Below are positions 1-8,453 of a stretch of DNA of 64,000 bases, in pieces. A program made the position numbers and the translations under genes. The notes under the pieces were generated by a model. It did not search any database. It worked only from the letters and a program-made list of their open reading frames with translations, and was not told the DNA's origin. Origin of the DNA: Microbacterium sp. LWO13-1.2 (lineage in GTDB: Bacteria; Actinomycetota; Actinomycetes; Actinomycetales; Microbacteriaceae); contig NZ_CP151634.1 in NCBI RefSeq assembly GCF_038397725.1, forward strand, positions 1,798,001 to 1,862,000. The letters are read 5' to 3'. The first letter of the stretch is position 1. Each line of letters starts with the position of its first letter.

Positions 1-2
1 GC

Positions 3-515
3 ACGACTCCCGATGTGGTATTCAACTGCGGCTACAACCCCGGCGGAGCCCAGGTCGCCAAAGACCTGCGTGACGGCGGCATCGATGCTCCCATCGTCTC
101 CGGCTTCGGCATGGACGGGACGTTCTGGCTCGACGCGATTCCCGGGCTGAGCGACTACTACGTGACCACGTACGTCTCGACGACGGGCGACGACCCCGAC
201 CCCAAGGTCAACGAGTTCGCCAACTTGTACGAGAAGACGTACAACGAGCGGCCGGTCACCGGCAGCTTCGTCGCCGGTCCGTCGGTTCTCGAAGCGCTCG
301 TCAAGGGTCATGAGATCGCAGGAAGCTGGGACGGCGACAAGCTGGCCGAAGCCTTCCAGACCTTCAAGGATGAGAAGTTCCTGGTCGGAGACACGACTTT
401 CACCTCCGATCTGCACATCGGTGTCGACCGGCCGCAGAGCGTGTTGGTGGTCAAGGACGGGACGCTCGAGTTCCTCGAGCGCCGTGCCCCCGAGAAGATC
501 GACGTCAATGGTTGA
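3..515 (+). CDS. LIV-type ABC transporter substrate-binding protein, C-terminal part
   Basis: The frame enters from outside the window, so only the last 170 or so residues are visible. They look like the C-terminal lobe of a type I periplasmic-binding fold protein of the LivK/HAAT kind, with segments such as GFGMDG and TGSFVAGPSVLEAL. The protein would be the extracellular receptor delivering ligand to the four transporter genes that follow. Its stop overlaps the start of the next gene by 8 bases, which shows a tightly coupled operon. The ligand cannot be deduced; branched-chain amino acids, aromatic acids and amides are all known for this family. Confidence 0.88.
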   Translation, partial: TTPDVVFNCGYNPGGAQVAKDLRDGGIDAPIVSGFGMDGTFWLDAIPGLSDYYVTTYVSTTGDDPDPKVNEFANLYEKTYNERPVTGSFVAGPSVLEALVKGHEIAGSWDGDKLAEAFQTFKDEKFLVGDTTFTSDLHIGVDRPQSVLVVKDGTLEFLERRAPEKIDVNG

Positions 516-1299
516 CATCCGCCCTGTTCCGGGAGTCGGGCACGAAGGCGCCCGGCTCCTGGGCCGCGGAATCACACGATCCTATAAAGGCGTGAAAGCG
601 CTGAACGATGTCAACATCGAGATCCCTCGCGGCCGGGTCACCGGACTGATCGGTGCGAACGGCGCCGGAAAGTCGACGCTTGTCAACATCCTTAGCGGAT
701 ATGACCGGCCGGACGACGGCGTCATCTCGATCGACAGCGAAGAGATCGCCCGCGAGTCGGCGCAGCGGAGGACTCGCCGAGGCATTGCGCGGACGTTCCA
801 GCACGGACACCTCTTCCCCCGGCTCACCGTCATCGAGAATGTTGAGGTGACGGCGCTGGCGTGCGGACTGTCGCGCGCGAAAGCACGTTCCCTCGCCACC
901 GACGTACTGACAGAGTTCCAGCTCGAGGAGTGGGCGCTGCACGAGGCGGATCACCTGCCTCACGGTGTCGAACGGCGTCTCGGGGTGGCGCGGGCTCTCG
1001 CGACTCGGCCTCGCTGGGTCTTGTTCGACGAGCCGGCTGCCGGCTTGAACGAAGGCGAGGCGCAGCACTTCCGCGAGACGATGCGCGCGCTCGCGGCAGG
1101 TGGTATCGGCGTTCTTCTGATCGATCACAACATGCCCTTGGTCTTCGGCAGCTGCGACCACATCTTCGTGCTGGGCGCGGGTCGCAACGTCGTCGACGGC
1201 ACGCCGGATGAGATCCGTCACGACGAGCGCTTGGCGACGTCGTACCTGGGCAACGCCGCCCGCCAGATCGCCGAAGGAGGAGCCGATGTCACAGCCTGA
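508..1299 (+). CDS. livG: LIV-type ABC transporter ATP-binding protein (LivG-like)
   Basis: This 263-residue ATPase energises the importer from the cytoplasmic face. Walker A (GANGAGKST, about residues 49-57), the Walker B stretch VLFDEPAAGL and the switch histidine in LLIDHNM are all present. The signature reads LPHGVERR rather than LSGGQ, which is normal for LivG proteins. I chose the ATG that overlaps the receptor gene by 8 bases; a much longer reading of the frame would run into the receptor gene. The family name is secure, but the transported ligand is not known. Confidence 0.93.
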   Translation: MVDIRPVPGVGHEGARLLGRGITRSYKGVKALNDVNIEIPRGRVTGLIGANGAGKSTLVNILSGYDRPDDGVISIDSEEIARESAQRRTRRGIARTFQHGHLFPRLTVIENVEVTALACGLSRAKARSLATDVLTEFQLEEWALHEADHLPHGVERRLGVARALATRPRWVLFDEPAAGLNEGEAQHFRETMRALAAGGIGVLLIDHNMPLVFGSCDHIFVLGAGRNVVDGTPDEIRHDERLATSYLGNAARQIAEGGADVTA

Positions 1300-2014
1300 C
1301 GCGGAACGAGTACTCACGGTATCGGGCCTGCGCGTCGCCTACGGGGGCGTTCCCGCCGTATCCGACGTGAGCCTGCATGTGAACGCCGGGGAACTGGTGG
1401 GAGTCATCGGGCCGAACGGAGCCGGCAAGTCGTCGACTCTGCTCGGAATCGTGAACGCGGTGCGATCCGAGTCCGAGGAGACCAGCCTGCGGGGCGTCGA
1501 CTTGCGGCGCATGGCCCCCGAGCGCGCCGCACGGTCCGGGCTGGCGCTGGTGACCGAGGGGCATCACATCTTCGGACGGCTGAGCGTCCGCGACAACCTG
1601 CGACTGGGAACCACCGCGCGCCGTGATCGCAAGGGGCTCAAGGACGACCTGGAGTGGGTACACGATCTCTTCCCGATCCTCGCGGAGTTCGCAGACCGCC
1701 CCGCCGGGCTCCTCTCCGGAGGACAACAGCAGCAGCTCGCGATCGGGCGGGCGCTGCTGGCTGCTCCGACTCTGCTCGCCCTCGACGAGCCCTCTCTGGG
1801 GCTTTCGCCGACCGCGGTCGACACCGTCTTCGCCGCCATCGAAAGCGTCTGCGCTCGCGGCACGGCCGTTCTTCTCGTTGAACAGCGCGCCCAGCAGACC
1901 GTGGCCACGGCGACCAGAACCTACGTGTTGAGCGAAGGACACATCACCATGACACTCTCCCCGACCGATGCGGATGACTCCGCGCTGCTCATGAAGGCGT
2001 ACCTCGGATCGTGA
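1286..2014 (+). CDS. livF: LIV-type ABC transporter ATP-binding protein (LivF-like)
   Basis: This 242-residue second ATPase pairs with LivG to form the heterodimeric motor. It has Walker A GPNGAGKSS near residues 40-48, an LLSGGQQQQ signature and Walker B LLALDEPSLGL. The start is the ATG preceded by GAAGGAGG, 14 bases before the upstream stop, so the two ATPase genes are translationally coupled. A longer in-frame extension exists but lies wholly inside livG and has no ribosome site as good. It belongs to the same transcript as the receptor and both permeases. Confidence 0.93.
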   Translation: MSQPDAERVLTVSGLRVAYGGVPAVSDVSLHVNAGELVGVIGPNGAGKSSTLLGIVNAVRSESEETSLRGVDLRRMAPERAARSGLALVTEGHHIFGRLSVRDNLRLGTTARRDRKGLKDDLEWVHDLFPILAEFADRPAGLLSGGQQQQLAIGRALLAAPTLLALDEPSLGLSPTAVDTVFAAIESVCARGTAVLLVEQRAQQTVATATRTYVLSEGHITMTLSPTDADDSALLMKAYLGS

Positions 2015-2895
2015 TCCCCGTCATCCAATCTCTCATCGATGCCACGTCTGCGGGAGCCGTGTACGCACTCGCCGCGCTCGGCATCGGGCTGGTCTTCGGC
2101 GTGCTGCGGCTCGCCAACTTCGCCAACGGCGAGATCATCACCGGCGCCGGCTACGCGCTCGTGCTCCTCTGGCCGCTCTCCTGGCCGCTTGCGCTCGCAG
2201 CATCCGTCCTGGTCGCCATCGGGCTCTCCCTCCTGATGGATCTCGCCGTGTTCCGCTGGATGAGATCGCAATCCCCGGCGGCTCTCCTGATCGCGAGCTT
2301 CGGCGTGAGCATCCTGCTGCAGCGCGCCTTCGAGGGAATCTTCGGCGTCAACGTCAGAAGCGGCGCGGTCGCGCCCGCGCTGACGAAATCGGTCAATGTC
2401 GGAGGACTGCGTCTGAGCCTGCTCGCGATCGTCGCGATCGTCCTGGCCGCGCTGCTCCTGCTCGCCGTGCATCTCTTCCTGACGCGATCACGGATGGGTC
2501 TGCAGGTGCAGGCCGCCGCAGCCGACTTCCGGGAAGCGCGCATTCTCGGCATCCGTTCGGGTGCGGTGATCGCGGTCACTCTGGGGATGAGCGGACTCCT
2601 GGCCGCTGCCGTCGCCTTCGTGCTGACGGCACAGTCCGGGTCGGTCAACCCCAGCTTCGGTGTGCAGGTGACGGTGTTCGGCCTGATCGGTGCCGTCATC
2701 GGAGGCCTCAACCGGATCGGCGGTGCACTCGTCGGTGGCTTCGCCGTCGGCTTCTCGCTGTCGTTGTTCACGACGTGGCTGCCCGCAGGTCTCGGAGACT
2801 TCCGGGTCGCCTTCGTCTACCTACTCGTCATCATCGTTCTGGTGATCGTCCCCAATGGGATCTTCGCCGGACGCACGGCCAAGGAGCGCGCATGA
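2011..2895 (+). CDS. livH: LIV-type ABC transporter permease (LivH-like)
   Basis: A 294-residue integral membrane protein with about eight hydrophobic segments and the LivH hallmark near the N terminus, YALAALGIGLVFGVLRLANFANGE split across the first two helices. It starts with GTG in a GTGA overlap with livF, a classic coupling signal. It forms half of the membrane channel, with LivM as the other half. The region GLIGAVIGGLNRIGGALVGG near the C terminus is the usual cytoplasmic coupling and late-helix stretch of the family. Nothing unusual is seen. Confidence 0.92.
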   Translation: MIPVIQSLIDATSAGAVYALAALGIGLVFGVLRLANFANGEIITGAGYALVLLWPLSWPLALAASVLVAIGLSLLMDLAVFRWMRSQSPAALLIASFGVSILLQRAFEGIFGVNVRSGAVAPALTKSVNVGGLRLSLLAIVAIVLAALLLLAVHLFLTRSRMGLQVQAAAADFREARILGIRSGAVIAVTLGMSGLLAAAVAFVLTAQSGSVNPSFGVQVTVFGLIGAVIGGLNRIGGALVGGFAVGFSLSLFTTWLPAGLGDFRVAFVYLLVIIVLVIVPNGIFAGRTAKERA

Positions 2896-3995
2896 TGTCC
2901 TCTGATACCCGTCGCTCTCCCCGTTTGGGCTGGAGTGTTCCGCAGCCCGTGCTCTCGTTGTGGACCCTCGCGGTGCCGTTGGTCGTCGTGTGGCTCTTCA
3001 GCTCGGCAGCGAGTCGTCTCTCCCCGGCCGCATCGATCGATCTGGGCTACGCGTTGGCGACTCTCATCATCGTCGTGGCGATGTGGACTTTCATCGGCAA
3101 CAGCGGGGTGCTGTCGTTCGGGCACATCGCCTTCGTAGCGGTCGGAGCGTGGACTATGTCACTGCTGACGATCAGCCCCACGGTGAAGTCCTCCATCATG
3201 CCGAACCTCGCGCCGTTCCTAGCCGACACGACGCTGGATCCCTATGTCGCGTTGCTCGTCGCCGCGGCGGTCGGCGGGCTCACCGCCATCATCAGCGGTT
3301 TCGCGCTCATGCGTCTGCACGGGCTGGAAGCGGGCATCGCGACGTTCGCGCTGCTCATGCTCGTCGTGCAGATCCTCACCTACTGGGACGCCATCGGGCC
3401 AAGGTCCGGGCAATCCATGACCGGCGTTCCGCGGAGCTTCGACCTGCAGAGCACCCTTCTGATCGCCCTCATCGTCATCGTCATCGCTTGGGGATACGGG
3501 CAGAGCGTCAGCGCGCGGATGCTCCGTGCATCGCGAGAAAGTGTTCAGGCCGCGCCCGCCTCCGGCATCAGCATCACATGGCACCGCATCATCGCCTTCG
3601 CCGTGTCCGGAGCACTCGCGGGAGTGGGAGGAGCGATGTGGGCCCAGGCGAACCGCGTGGTGCAGGCATCGCAGTTCGGACTGGACTTCACCTTCACGAC
3701 GATCGCGATGCTGGTCATCGGCGGGATGCTCTCGCTCTGGGGTGCTGTCGTCGGAACCCTCCTCATCTCGGCGATGAACCACGTCATGGGACTCCTGGAG
3801 AACGGCGTGCAGATCGGCGGCTTCATCGTCTCGCTGCCCTCCGGAAGCCGCCTCGTGGCGGTGGCGGCGTTCATGGTGTTCATCATCATCTTTCGTCCCT
3901 CCGGTATCACCGGTGGTAGAGAGGTGAGATGGCCATTCCTCTCGCGCGATCCTTTCTCACAGCGCCGGGTGCAGCGGCTGGCTCAGCGAAGTTGA
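2892..3995 (+). CDS. livM: LIV-type ABC transporter permease (LivM-like)
   Basis: A 367-residue polytopic membrane protein completing the LIV-type channel. The conserved WTFIGNSGVLSFGHIAFVAVGAW stretch (read in pieces) is the LivM signature following the second helix. The ATG overlaps the livH stop as ATGA. The last 30 residues are basic (SQRRVQRLAQRS) and should be cytoplasmic. It is the last transporter gene; a gap of about 100 bases separates it from the flavin enzyme downstream, which may share the transcript. Confidence 0.92.
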   Translation: MMSSDTRRSPRLGWSVPQPVLSLWTLAVPLVVVWLFSSAASRLSPAASIDLGYALATLIIVVAMWTFIGNSGVLSFGHIAFVAVGAWTMSLLTISPTVKSSIMPNLAPFLADTTLDPYVALLVAAAVGGLTAIISGFALMRLHGLEAGIATFALLMLVVQILTYWDAIGPRSGQSMTGVPRSFDLQSTLLIALIVIVIAWGYGQSVSARMLRASRESVQAAPASGISITWHRIIAFAVSGALAGVGGAMWAQANRVVQASQFGLDFTFTTIAMLVIGGMLSLWGAVVGTLLISAMNHVMGLLENGVQIGGFIVSLPSGSRLVAVAAFMVFIIIFRPSGITGGREVRWPFLSRDPFSQRRVQRLAQRS

Positions 3996-4100
3996 CGTGA
4001 CGAACATCGTGTCGTGTGGACCAGATCCCATCCGGCCCGCACGAGGTCAACCGGAATCGTTGCGAGCATCCGCCGCAGCATCGACAGTCAGGAGCAACGG

Positions 4101-5288
4101 ATGAGCCTTTCCCCTCACAAGCCCATCGAAACGGTCGCCGAGGCGCGAGCGCGCGCCAAGAAGCTGCTTCCGAAGGACGTCTTCACGGCGCTCGAAGCGG
4201 GGAGCGACAGCGGGGCGACGATGCGGAACAACCTGACCGCTTTCGAGCAGGTGGGCATGATCCCCCGAGTGGGCGTAGACCTACCCGCGAGCCTTGACCT
4301 GAAGACCACCTTCATGGGCCAGAGCATCGACCTTCCGGTGGTCATCGCGCCCGCAGCAGCCCAGGCCATGCATCCGGATGGCGAGGTCGGTGTCGCTCGC
4401 GCGGCGCGGCGCGCGGGGACGGCGCTGGGGCTGAGCAACTTCGCATCGATGCCGGTGGAGGACGTGGTGCGCGCCAACCCCGACACGTTCGCGCACGTGT
4501 ACCTTTCCGGTGACCGCGACATCATCGCCGGCCGTGTCGAGCGGTTCCGCCAGGCCGGCGTCAAGGGGCTCATCTTCACGATGGACCTGTCGGGCGTCCG
4601 TGTCGCGAACCAGCCTCGCGACTGGGGATCGCCGGTCTACCCCGACGGCCTGGGCCTCAGCACCTTGATCAAGTACGCCCCCATGGCGCTGACCCATCCG
4701 CGATGGACCATGAGATATCTCCGCCGAGGAAGTGTGCCGGGGCTCTACGCGCCGAACATGAGCAAGAAGGACGGAGTCGTTCCGACCCTGGTCGGTGGGT
4801 TGTACGAGTGGGTGGACACGCACGTCCCCACCTGGGACGACATGGCATGGCTGAGCGATCTCTGGGGCGGTCAGTTCATGATCAAGGGTCTGGTGACGCC
4901 TGATGACGCCCGGCGTGCCCTCGACGTCGGTGCGACCGCGATTGGGGTGTCCAACCACGGCGGAAACAACCTCGACACCACCCCGTCGCCGCTGAGATTC
5001 CTTCCTGCGGTCGTCAAAGCCGTCGGCGACCAGGCTGAGGTCACCTTCGACAGTGGAGTCCGCCGGGGGACCGACGTCGTCAAGGCGCTTGCGCTGGGAG
5101 CACAGTCAGTGATGATCGGACGACCCTGGTTCTATGGCCTTGCCGTCGACGGGGAGCGAGGTGTTTTCGAGGTGATGGAAACGTTCCGTATCACCATCGA
5201 GCGCGCCCTCATCGGCCTCGGGAAGTCCTCGATCCACGAGCTCAGCCCGGATGACCTCGTGATCCCCGAGGGATTCCTCATCGGCTGA
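4101..5288 (+). CDS. FMN-dependent alpha-hydroxy-acid oxidase family protein, MftD-like
   Basis: A 395-residue TIM-barrel flavoprotein of the glycolate/lactate oxidase superfamily. The catalytic His is present at residue 286, but the surrounding motif reads SNHGGNNLD, where substrate-binding Arg of lactate and glycolate oxidases is replaced by Asn. That variant and the end of the protein (LSPDDLVIPEGF) match what I recall of MftD, pre-mycofactocin synthase. No mftA, mftB or mftC is visible here, so it may be an MftD relative recruited to another oxidation. The ATG at residue 1 has AGGAG nine bases upstream. It follows the importer and may oxidise an imported compound or its product. Confidence 0.85.
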   Translation: MSLSPHKPIETVAEARARAKKLLPKDVFTALEAGSDSGATMRNNLTAFEQVGMIPRVGVDLPASLDLKTTFMGQSIDLPVVIAPAAAQAMHPDGEVGVARAARRAGTALGLSNFASMPVEDVVRANPDTFAHVYLSGDRDIIAGRVERFRQAGVKGLIFTMDLSGVRVANQPRDWGSPVYPDGLGLSTLIKYAPMALTHPRWTMRYLRRGSVPGLYAPNMSKKDGVVPTLVGGLYEWVDTHVPTWDDMAWLSDLWGGQFMIKGLVTPDDARRALDVGATAIGVSNHGGNNLDTTPSPLRFLPAVVKAVGDQAEVTFDSGVRRGTDVVKALALGAQSVMIGRPWFYGLAVDGERGVFEVMETFRITIERALIGLGKSSIHELSPDDLVIPEGFLIG

Positions 5289-5343
5289 GCCCCCGGGTCG
5301 CGGGATACATTGGTCTTTAGCTCGCATTCCGAGGGAGAACATT

Positions 5344-6003
5344 TTGGCGCAGCCGAGCCTAAGGGGACGAGACCTCGTCGATGCCATTCGGGATCTCGTG
5401 ATCACCGGAGAGCTCACTCCGGGATCGCGGGTGACAGAGCCGTCATTGGCGAACAGGTTCGGTGTGTCCCGCGTGCCCGTGCGGGAGGCGCTGAGAGCGC
5501 TCGCCGCAGAAGGATTCGTCGATCTGCGCCTCTACGGTTCGCCGACGGTGCGGGAGCTCAGCGCGGAGGTGGTGAATGAGGTTCGATCTGCGAGGAACAT
5601 CTTGGAGCCGCCCACAGCTCGCGAGGCTGCGCTTCACCATACGCAGGCGCAGCTCGAGTCGATCGAATCGATACTCGCGGAGGGTGACGCAGCGCTGGCG
5701 GCGGGCGAGGTCGCACGGTTGCATCGGCTGAACTCTCGCTTTCACGACGCCATCGCGTCGGCGTGCGGAAACAGCATTCTGGAGGCATTCGTTCATACGC
5801 TCTCCAGCAGATCCGAGTGGATCAACGTCGCGGCCATCACTCCGGAGAACAGGCATCTCTGGGGAGATCACCACGAGATCAGCGCGGCGATCGCCGCCGG
5901 CGATGGAAACCTGGCGGAAGCGCTTATGGCCGCTCACGTGCAGAGAGCAACCTCGGGTCCGCTGGCCGTGGCCGATGTCGGCCACAGCCAGCTACAAAGC
6001 TGA
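5344..6003 (+). CDS. GntR-family regulator, FadR/FCD type
   Basis: A 219-residue repressor-type protein. An N-terminal winged helix (about 10-70, with NRFGVSRVPVREALRAL) precedes an all-helical FCD ligand domain (about 85-205) that carries the usual metal-binding histidines in NSRFHDAI and GDHHEIS. It starts with TTG, supported by GAGGGAG seven bases upstream; no ATG is available nearby. It follows the LIV importer and MftD-like gene and probably regulates them in response to an organic acid. It is convergent with the SDR gene. Confidence 0.88.
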   Translation: MAQPSLRGRDLVDAIRDLVITGELTPGSRVTEPSLANRFGVSRVPVREALRALAAEGFVDLRLYGSPTVRELSAEVVNEVRSARNILEPPTAREAALHHTQAQLESIESILAEGDAALAAGEVARLHRLNSRFHDAIASACGNSILEAFVHTLSSRSEWINVAAITPENRHLWGDHHEISAAIAAGDGNLAEALMAAHVQRATSGPLAVADVGHSQLQS

Positions 6004-6017
6004 CAGAAGATGCTGGA

Positions 6018-6725
6018 TCAGCTGATCCGCCACCCGCGGTCGACGTTCAGGCTGTGCGCCGACACTCCCTTGTTGAACAGCAGGAACTTGGTGGCTTCGA
6101 CGATGTCGGCCATGGTCGCGAGCTCACCACCGGGAGTGCGATTCCGATAGCTGTCGATGATGGCCTCGGGCTTCGAGGCCCAGAAGGGGCTGTCGCCGAT
6201 GATGCCGGGGTGAAGGGCATTGACACGGATCGGTGCGAGCTCGAGCGCGAGCGTGTTCGTCAAGCCGTCCACGCCGCCGTTGATGGTCGAGACTGTCGTC
6301 GATCCGGGATACGGCGCGTCCTTCCCGCGACCTCCGAAGAGTACGATTCCGGTCGAGACGCTGGGCTCGAGACGATCGAGCAGCGTGTGGATCGTCTCGG
6401 TGTAGCCGACGAGCTTCAGAATGACGAGCCGTGTCGCCCGAGCGACGTCGAAGTCTCGCACGGTGTTCGCGTCGCGCTCGATCGCGCTGAGCACCACGCC
6501 GTCGAGCCGGCCGACGGCTTTGAGCTGATCGGCGATGCCTTCGGGGTCGGACACATCCAAGGCGTACCCCTGTGCGCCGCCGCCGAGCTCGTCGGCGGTT
6601 CGTTCGGCGGTATCCCGCGAGCGGCTCGTGACGACGACGTCGTCACCCGAGACGATCAGGTCCTTCGCCAACTCGAGGCCGATGCCGCTCGAGCCGCCCA
6701 CGATCAGGATTGTCTTCTTCGTCAT
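6018..6725 (-). CDS. Short-chain dehydrogenase/reductase-fold protein with no catalytic triad
   Basis: A 235-residue Rossmann protein. The N-terminal cofactor loop is intact (GGSSGIG, residues 10-16), and NALHPG occupies the normal late position. However, the residues aligned with the catalytic Ser, Tyr and Lys are Gly131-Gly132, Val145 and Asn149 (segment PGSTTVSTING). It therefore cannot use the classical SDR proton relay. I have the impression that a conserved subfamily carries this STTVST-NGG variant, so this is unlikely to be simple decay. ATG at 6725 follows GGGAAG; a GTG one codon upstream is possible. It lies next to the hydrolase gene at 6857 on the same strand. Confidence 0.85.
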   Translation of the reverse strand: MTKKTILIVGGSSGIGLELAKDLIVSGDDVVVTSRSRDTAERTADELGGGAQGYALDVSDPEGIADQLKAVGRLDGVVLSAIERDANTVRDFDVARATRLVILKLVGYTETIHTLLDRLEPSVSTGIVLFGGRGKDAPYPGSTTVSTINGGVDGLTNTLALELAPIRVNALHPGIIGDSPFWASKPEAIIDSYRNRTPGGELATMADIVEATKFLLFNKGVSAHSLNVDRGWRIS

Positions 6726-6856
6726 CACAGTCTTCCCAGAGCGTTCGGATTGGTCTTCAGAGCGGGGGGCACTGTCTGTGCAGTGATGCTCTTCACGTTT
6801 ACGAAGGGCCGCGCCTCCACTCGTCGTCGGGTGCAGGCGCGGTCGCGGTAGTGGGA

Positions 6857-7756
6857 TCAGGTCAGGAGAACGCCGGCGTTCGCAGGTGCCCGCGATGCCT
6901 CGTTCTCGCGTCGGTTGACCTCGATGACGTAGTTGCCGCTGTCCGTCGTCCAGGACTTGTAGCGCTGCACGATGTCGACATCGTGGCCGGGGATGATGCG
7001 GCTCGTCTCGTCCTTGAGCTCTTCCTTGAGGGTCTTATAGAGCTTGATGAGGTTGAAGTCGTTGCCCTGTCCGTATCCCGGAGTCCACATCTTCTCGACG
7101 TTCGAGTACCAGTACACGGTGTCACCGGCGACGACGAACGGTCCACTCTGCGTCTCGACCTTGAACCACTGCGAGCCGAACGTGTGGGAGTCGCGGGCCA
7201 GGCGCGCGGTGACGCCGGGGAGCAGTTCCTCGTCACCGTTGACGAATCGGATGCGACCGTCAGCGATTCCCTTGGCGGCGCGTGTCAGGTCGGTGGGGTC
7301 GAAGGAGGAGAAGATCCACGCCCGATCGGCGTCAGTCGGCATCTGGTTCGCGAGGTCCACCGCCTGCGACCAACCGACGTACTCGTCGAACTGCACGTAG
7401 AGCTGCGCGTTGGGGAAAGCCTCGAAGTTGCCCATGTGGTCGAAGTGCATGTGGGAGACGAGGATGACGTCGATGTCTTCGGGCGTGAGGTCGACCTTCG
7501 CGAGGACCTCTGCCGGGCTCTCCCAGCTCTGGAACGGGTAGCGGTCAAGCCAGTAGTCGTTGCGGAAGCCGCAGTCCACGAGGGCGATGTGCTGCTTACC
7601 GCCCACTTCGCCTCCGATGAGCAGCGTGTACAGCATGGGGATACGAATAGTTCCCGCGTTGCTGTACAGGCCGGAGCCACCAAAGAAGTCGTGAGGCATC
7701 GTCCCTTGGCAGAACTCGAGGGAGTAGATCGAGTAGTCGGTCTTGCGTTCGCTCAT
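6857..7756 (-). CDS. Metallo-beta-lactamase-fold hydrolase, lactonase-like
   Basis: A 299-residue protein with the dinuclear zinc motif SHMHFDHMGN (H102, H104, D106, H107), a further His in DSHTFGS, the bridging Asp in AGDTVYW and a final His in IPGHDVD. These are the ligands of N-acyl-homoserine-lactonase-like and other ring-opening hydrolases. The likely job is hydrolysis of a cyclic ester or amide intermediate. The start ATG is at the head of a divergent promoter region shared with the Rid gene at 7988, which contains a LacI-type operator. The downstream SDR gene is probably cotranscribed. Confidence 0.88.
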   Translation of the reverse strand: MSERKTDYSIYSLEFCQGTMPHDFFGGSGLYSNAGTIRIPMLYTLLIGGEVGGKQHIALVDCGFRNDYWLDRYPFQSWESPAEVLAKVDLTPEDIDVILVSHMHFDHMGNFEAFPNAQLYVQFDEYVGWSQAVDLANQMPTDADRAWIFSSFDPTDLTRAAKGIADGRIRFVNGDEELLPGVTARLARDSHTFGSQWFKVETQSGPFVVAGDTVYWYSNVEKMWTPGYGQGNDFNLIKLYKTLKEELKDETSRIIPGHDVDIVQRYKSWTTDSGNYVIEVNRRENEASRAPANAGVLLT

Positions 7757-7882
7757 GGTTATGGCCGGTCTTTCTCGGGATTCGGGTTTCGAGTGACCGT
7801 AAGCGTCACTGCTGGCGGCGTGCAGTCATGGTACATGCCTGCCTATCGGATGCGCAACGAAAATATGTTGAAAACCAGCGGA

Positions 7883-7896
7883 TGCAATCGATTGAC
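7883..7896. promoter_or_regulatory. LacI-type operator (site a)
   Basis: TGCAATCGATTGAC has a perfect 10-base palindromic core, CAATCGATTG. It lies between the divergent metallo-hydrolase and Rid genes. It matches the operators upstream of many other genes in this window. Confidence 0.72.
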
Positions 7897-7987
7897 GCGC
7901 CGGCAGCCAATCTTGGACAATCAGACGTCTGAGGATCAAGCTGTCCAGATGGACTTAACTTCAGTGCCCCACACAGATTGGCCCGCC

Positions 7988-8359
7988 ATGTCTCGCAACC
8001 GCCTCGTCCGAATTCCTGCCCCCGTGGTTCCCGGGATCTCCGACAGTGTCCTGGACACCGAGTCAGGACTTCTCTTCGTTTCCGGCGTTTATGTCCCCTT
8101 CCCTGAAGACGACGAGCGCGCAATCAGGTTGACCTTCGGAGCGTTGGAAGAAGCGCTACACCGAGGGGGAGCGACCTTCGCGGACCTTGTGCGCGTCAAC
8201 GTCTACGTCACGCATCTCACTGAGGAGAAGCTCCAGGCCTATCGGCGGGTCCGCGACTCGATCATCGATGCAGACCAGCTGCCTGCGAGCACGGTCGTCG
8301 GCGTGCAGTCGTTGTACAACGGCGCCGTGATCGAGATCGACGCGATTGCTGCCGTCTGA
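7988..8359 (+). CDS. Rid-family protein (RidA/YjgF fold), copy 1
   Basis: A 123-residue single-domain protein of the trimeric Rid fold, which hydrolyses or channels reactive imines and enamines in the RidA subfamily. Shared features are IPAPVVPGISDS at the start, LVRVNVYVTHL in the middle and IEIDAIAAV at the end. The catalytic Arg of E. coli RidA should fall near PASTVVGV, and it is absent. The start was set by alignment with the copy at 32549, since no clear ribosome site is visible; an in-frame ATG 39 bases upstream is the alternative. It probably serves the FMO1/M24-1 branch. Confidence 0.87.
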   Translation: MSRNRLVRIPAPVVPGISDSVLDTESGLLFVSGVYVPFPEDDERAIRLTFGALEEALHRGGATFADLVRVNVYVTHLTEEKLQAYRRVRDSIIDADQLPASTVVGVQSLYNGAVIEIDAIAAV

Positions 8360-8453
8360 GCAGCTCCGTCCTGTGCAGTCGGGGTGCACGAATTTCGGTC
8401 GTGAGACGATAGTGTTTCCCAATCGCTCAAATTGAGGCAACGGAGATTCTATT

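Noticed and set aside
505..1317. A 270-codon leftward open frame
   Set aside because: It is antisense to livG, which has intact ATPase motifs.
4101..5288. A mycofactocin biosynthesis locus
   Set aside because: Only an MftD-like protein is present; no radical SAM enzyme, precursor peptide or recognition protein is seen within the window.
6710..7987. A long rightward open frame of over 400 codons leading into Rid-1
   Set aside because: It lies antisense to the start of the SDR gene and all of the metallo-hydrolase gene, which has full catalytic motifs. Only the last 123 codons, the Rid protein, are real.
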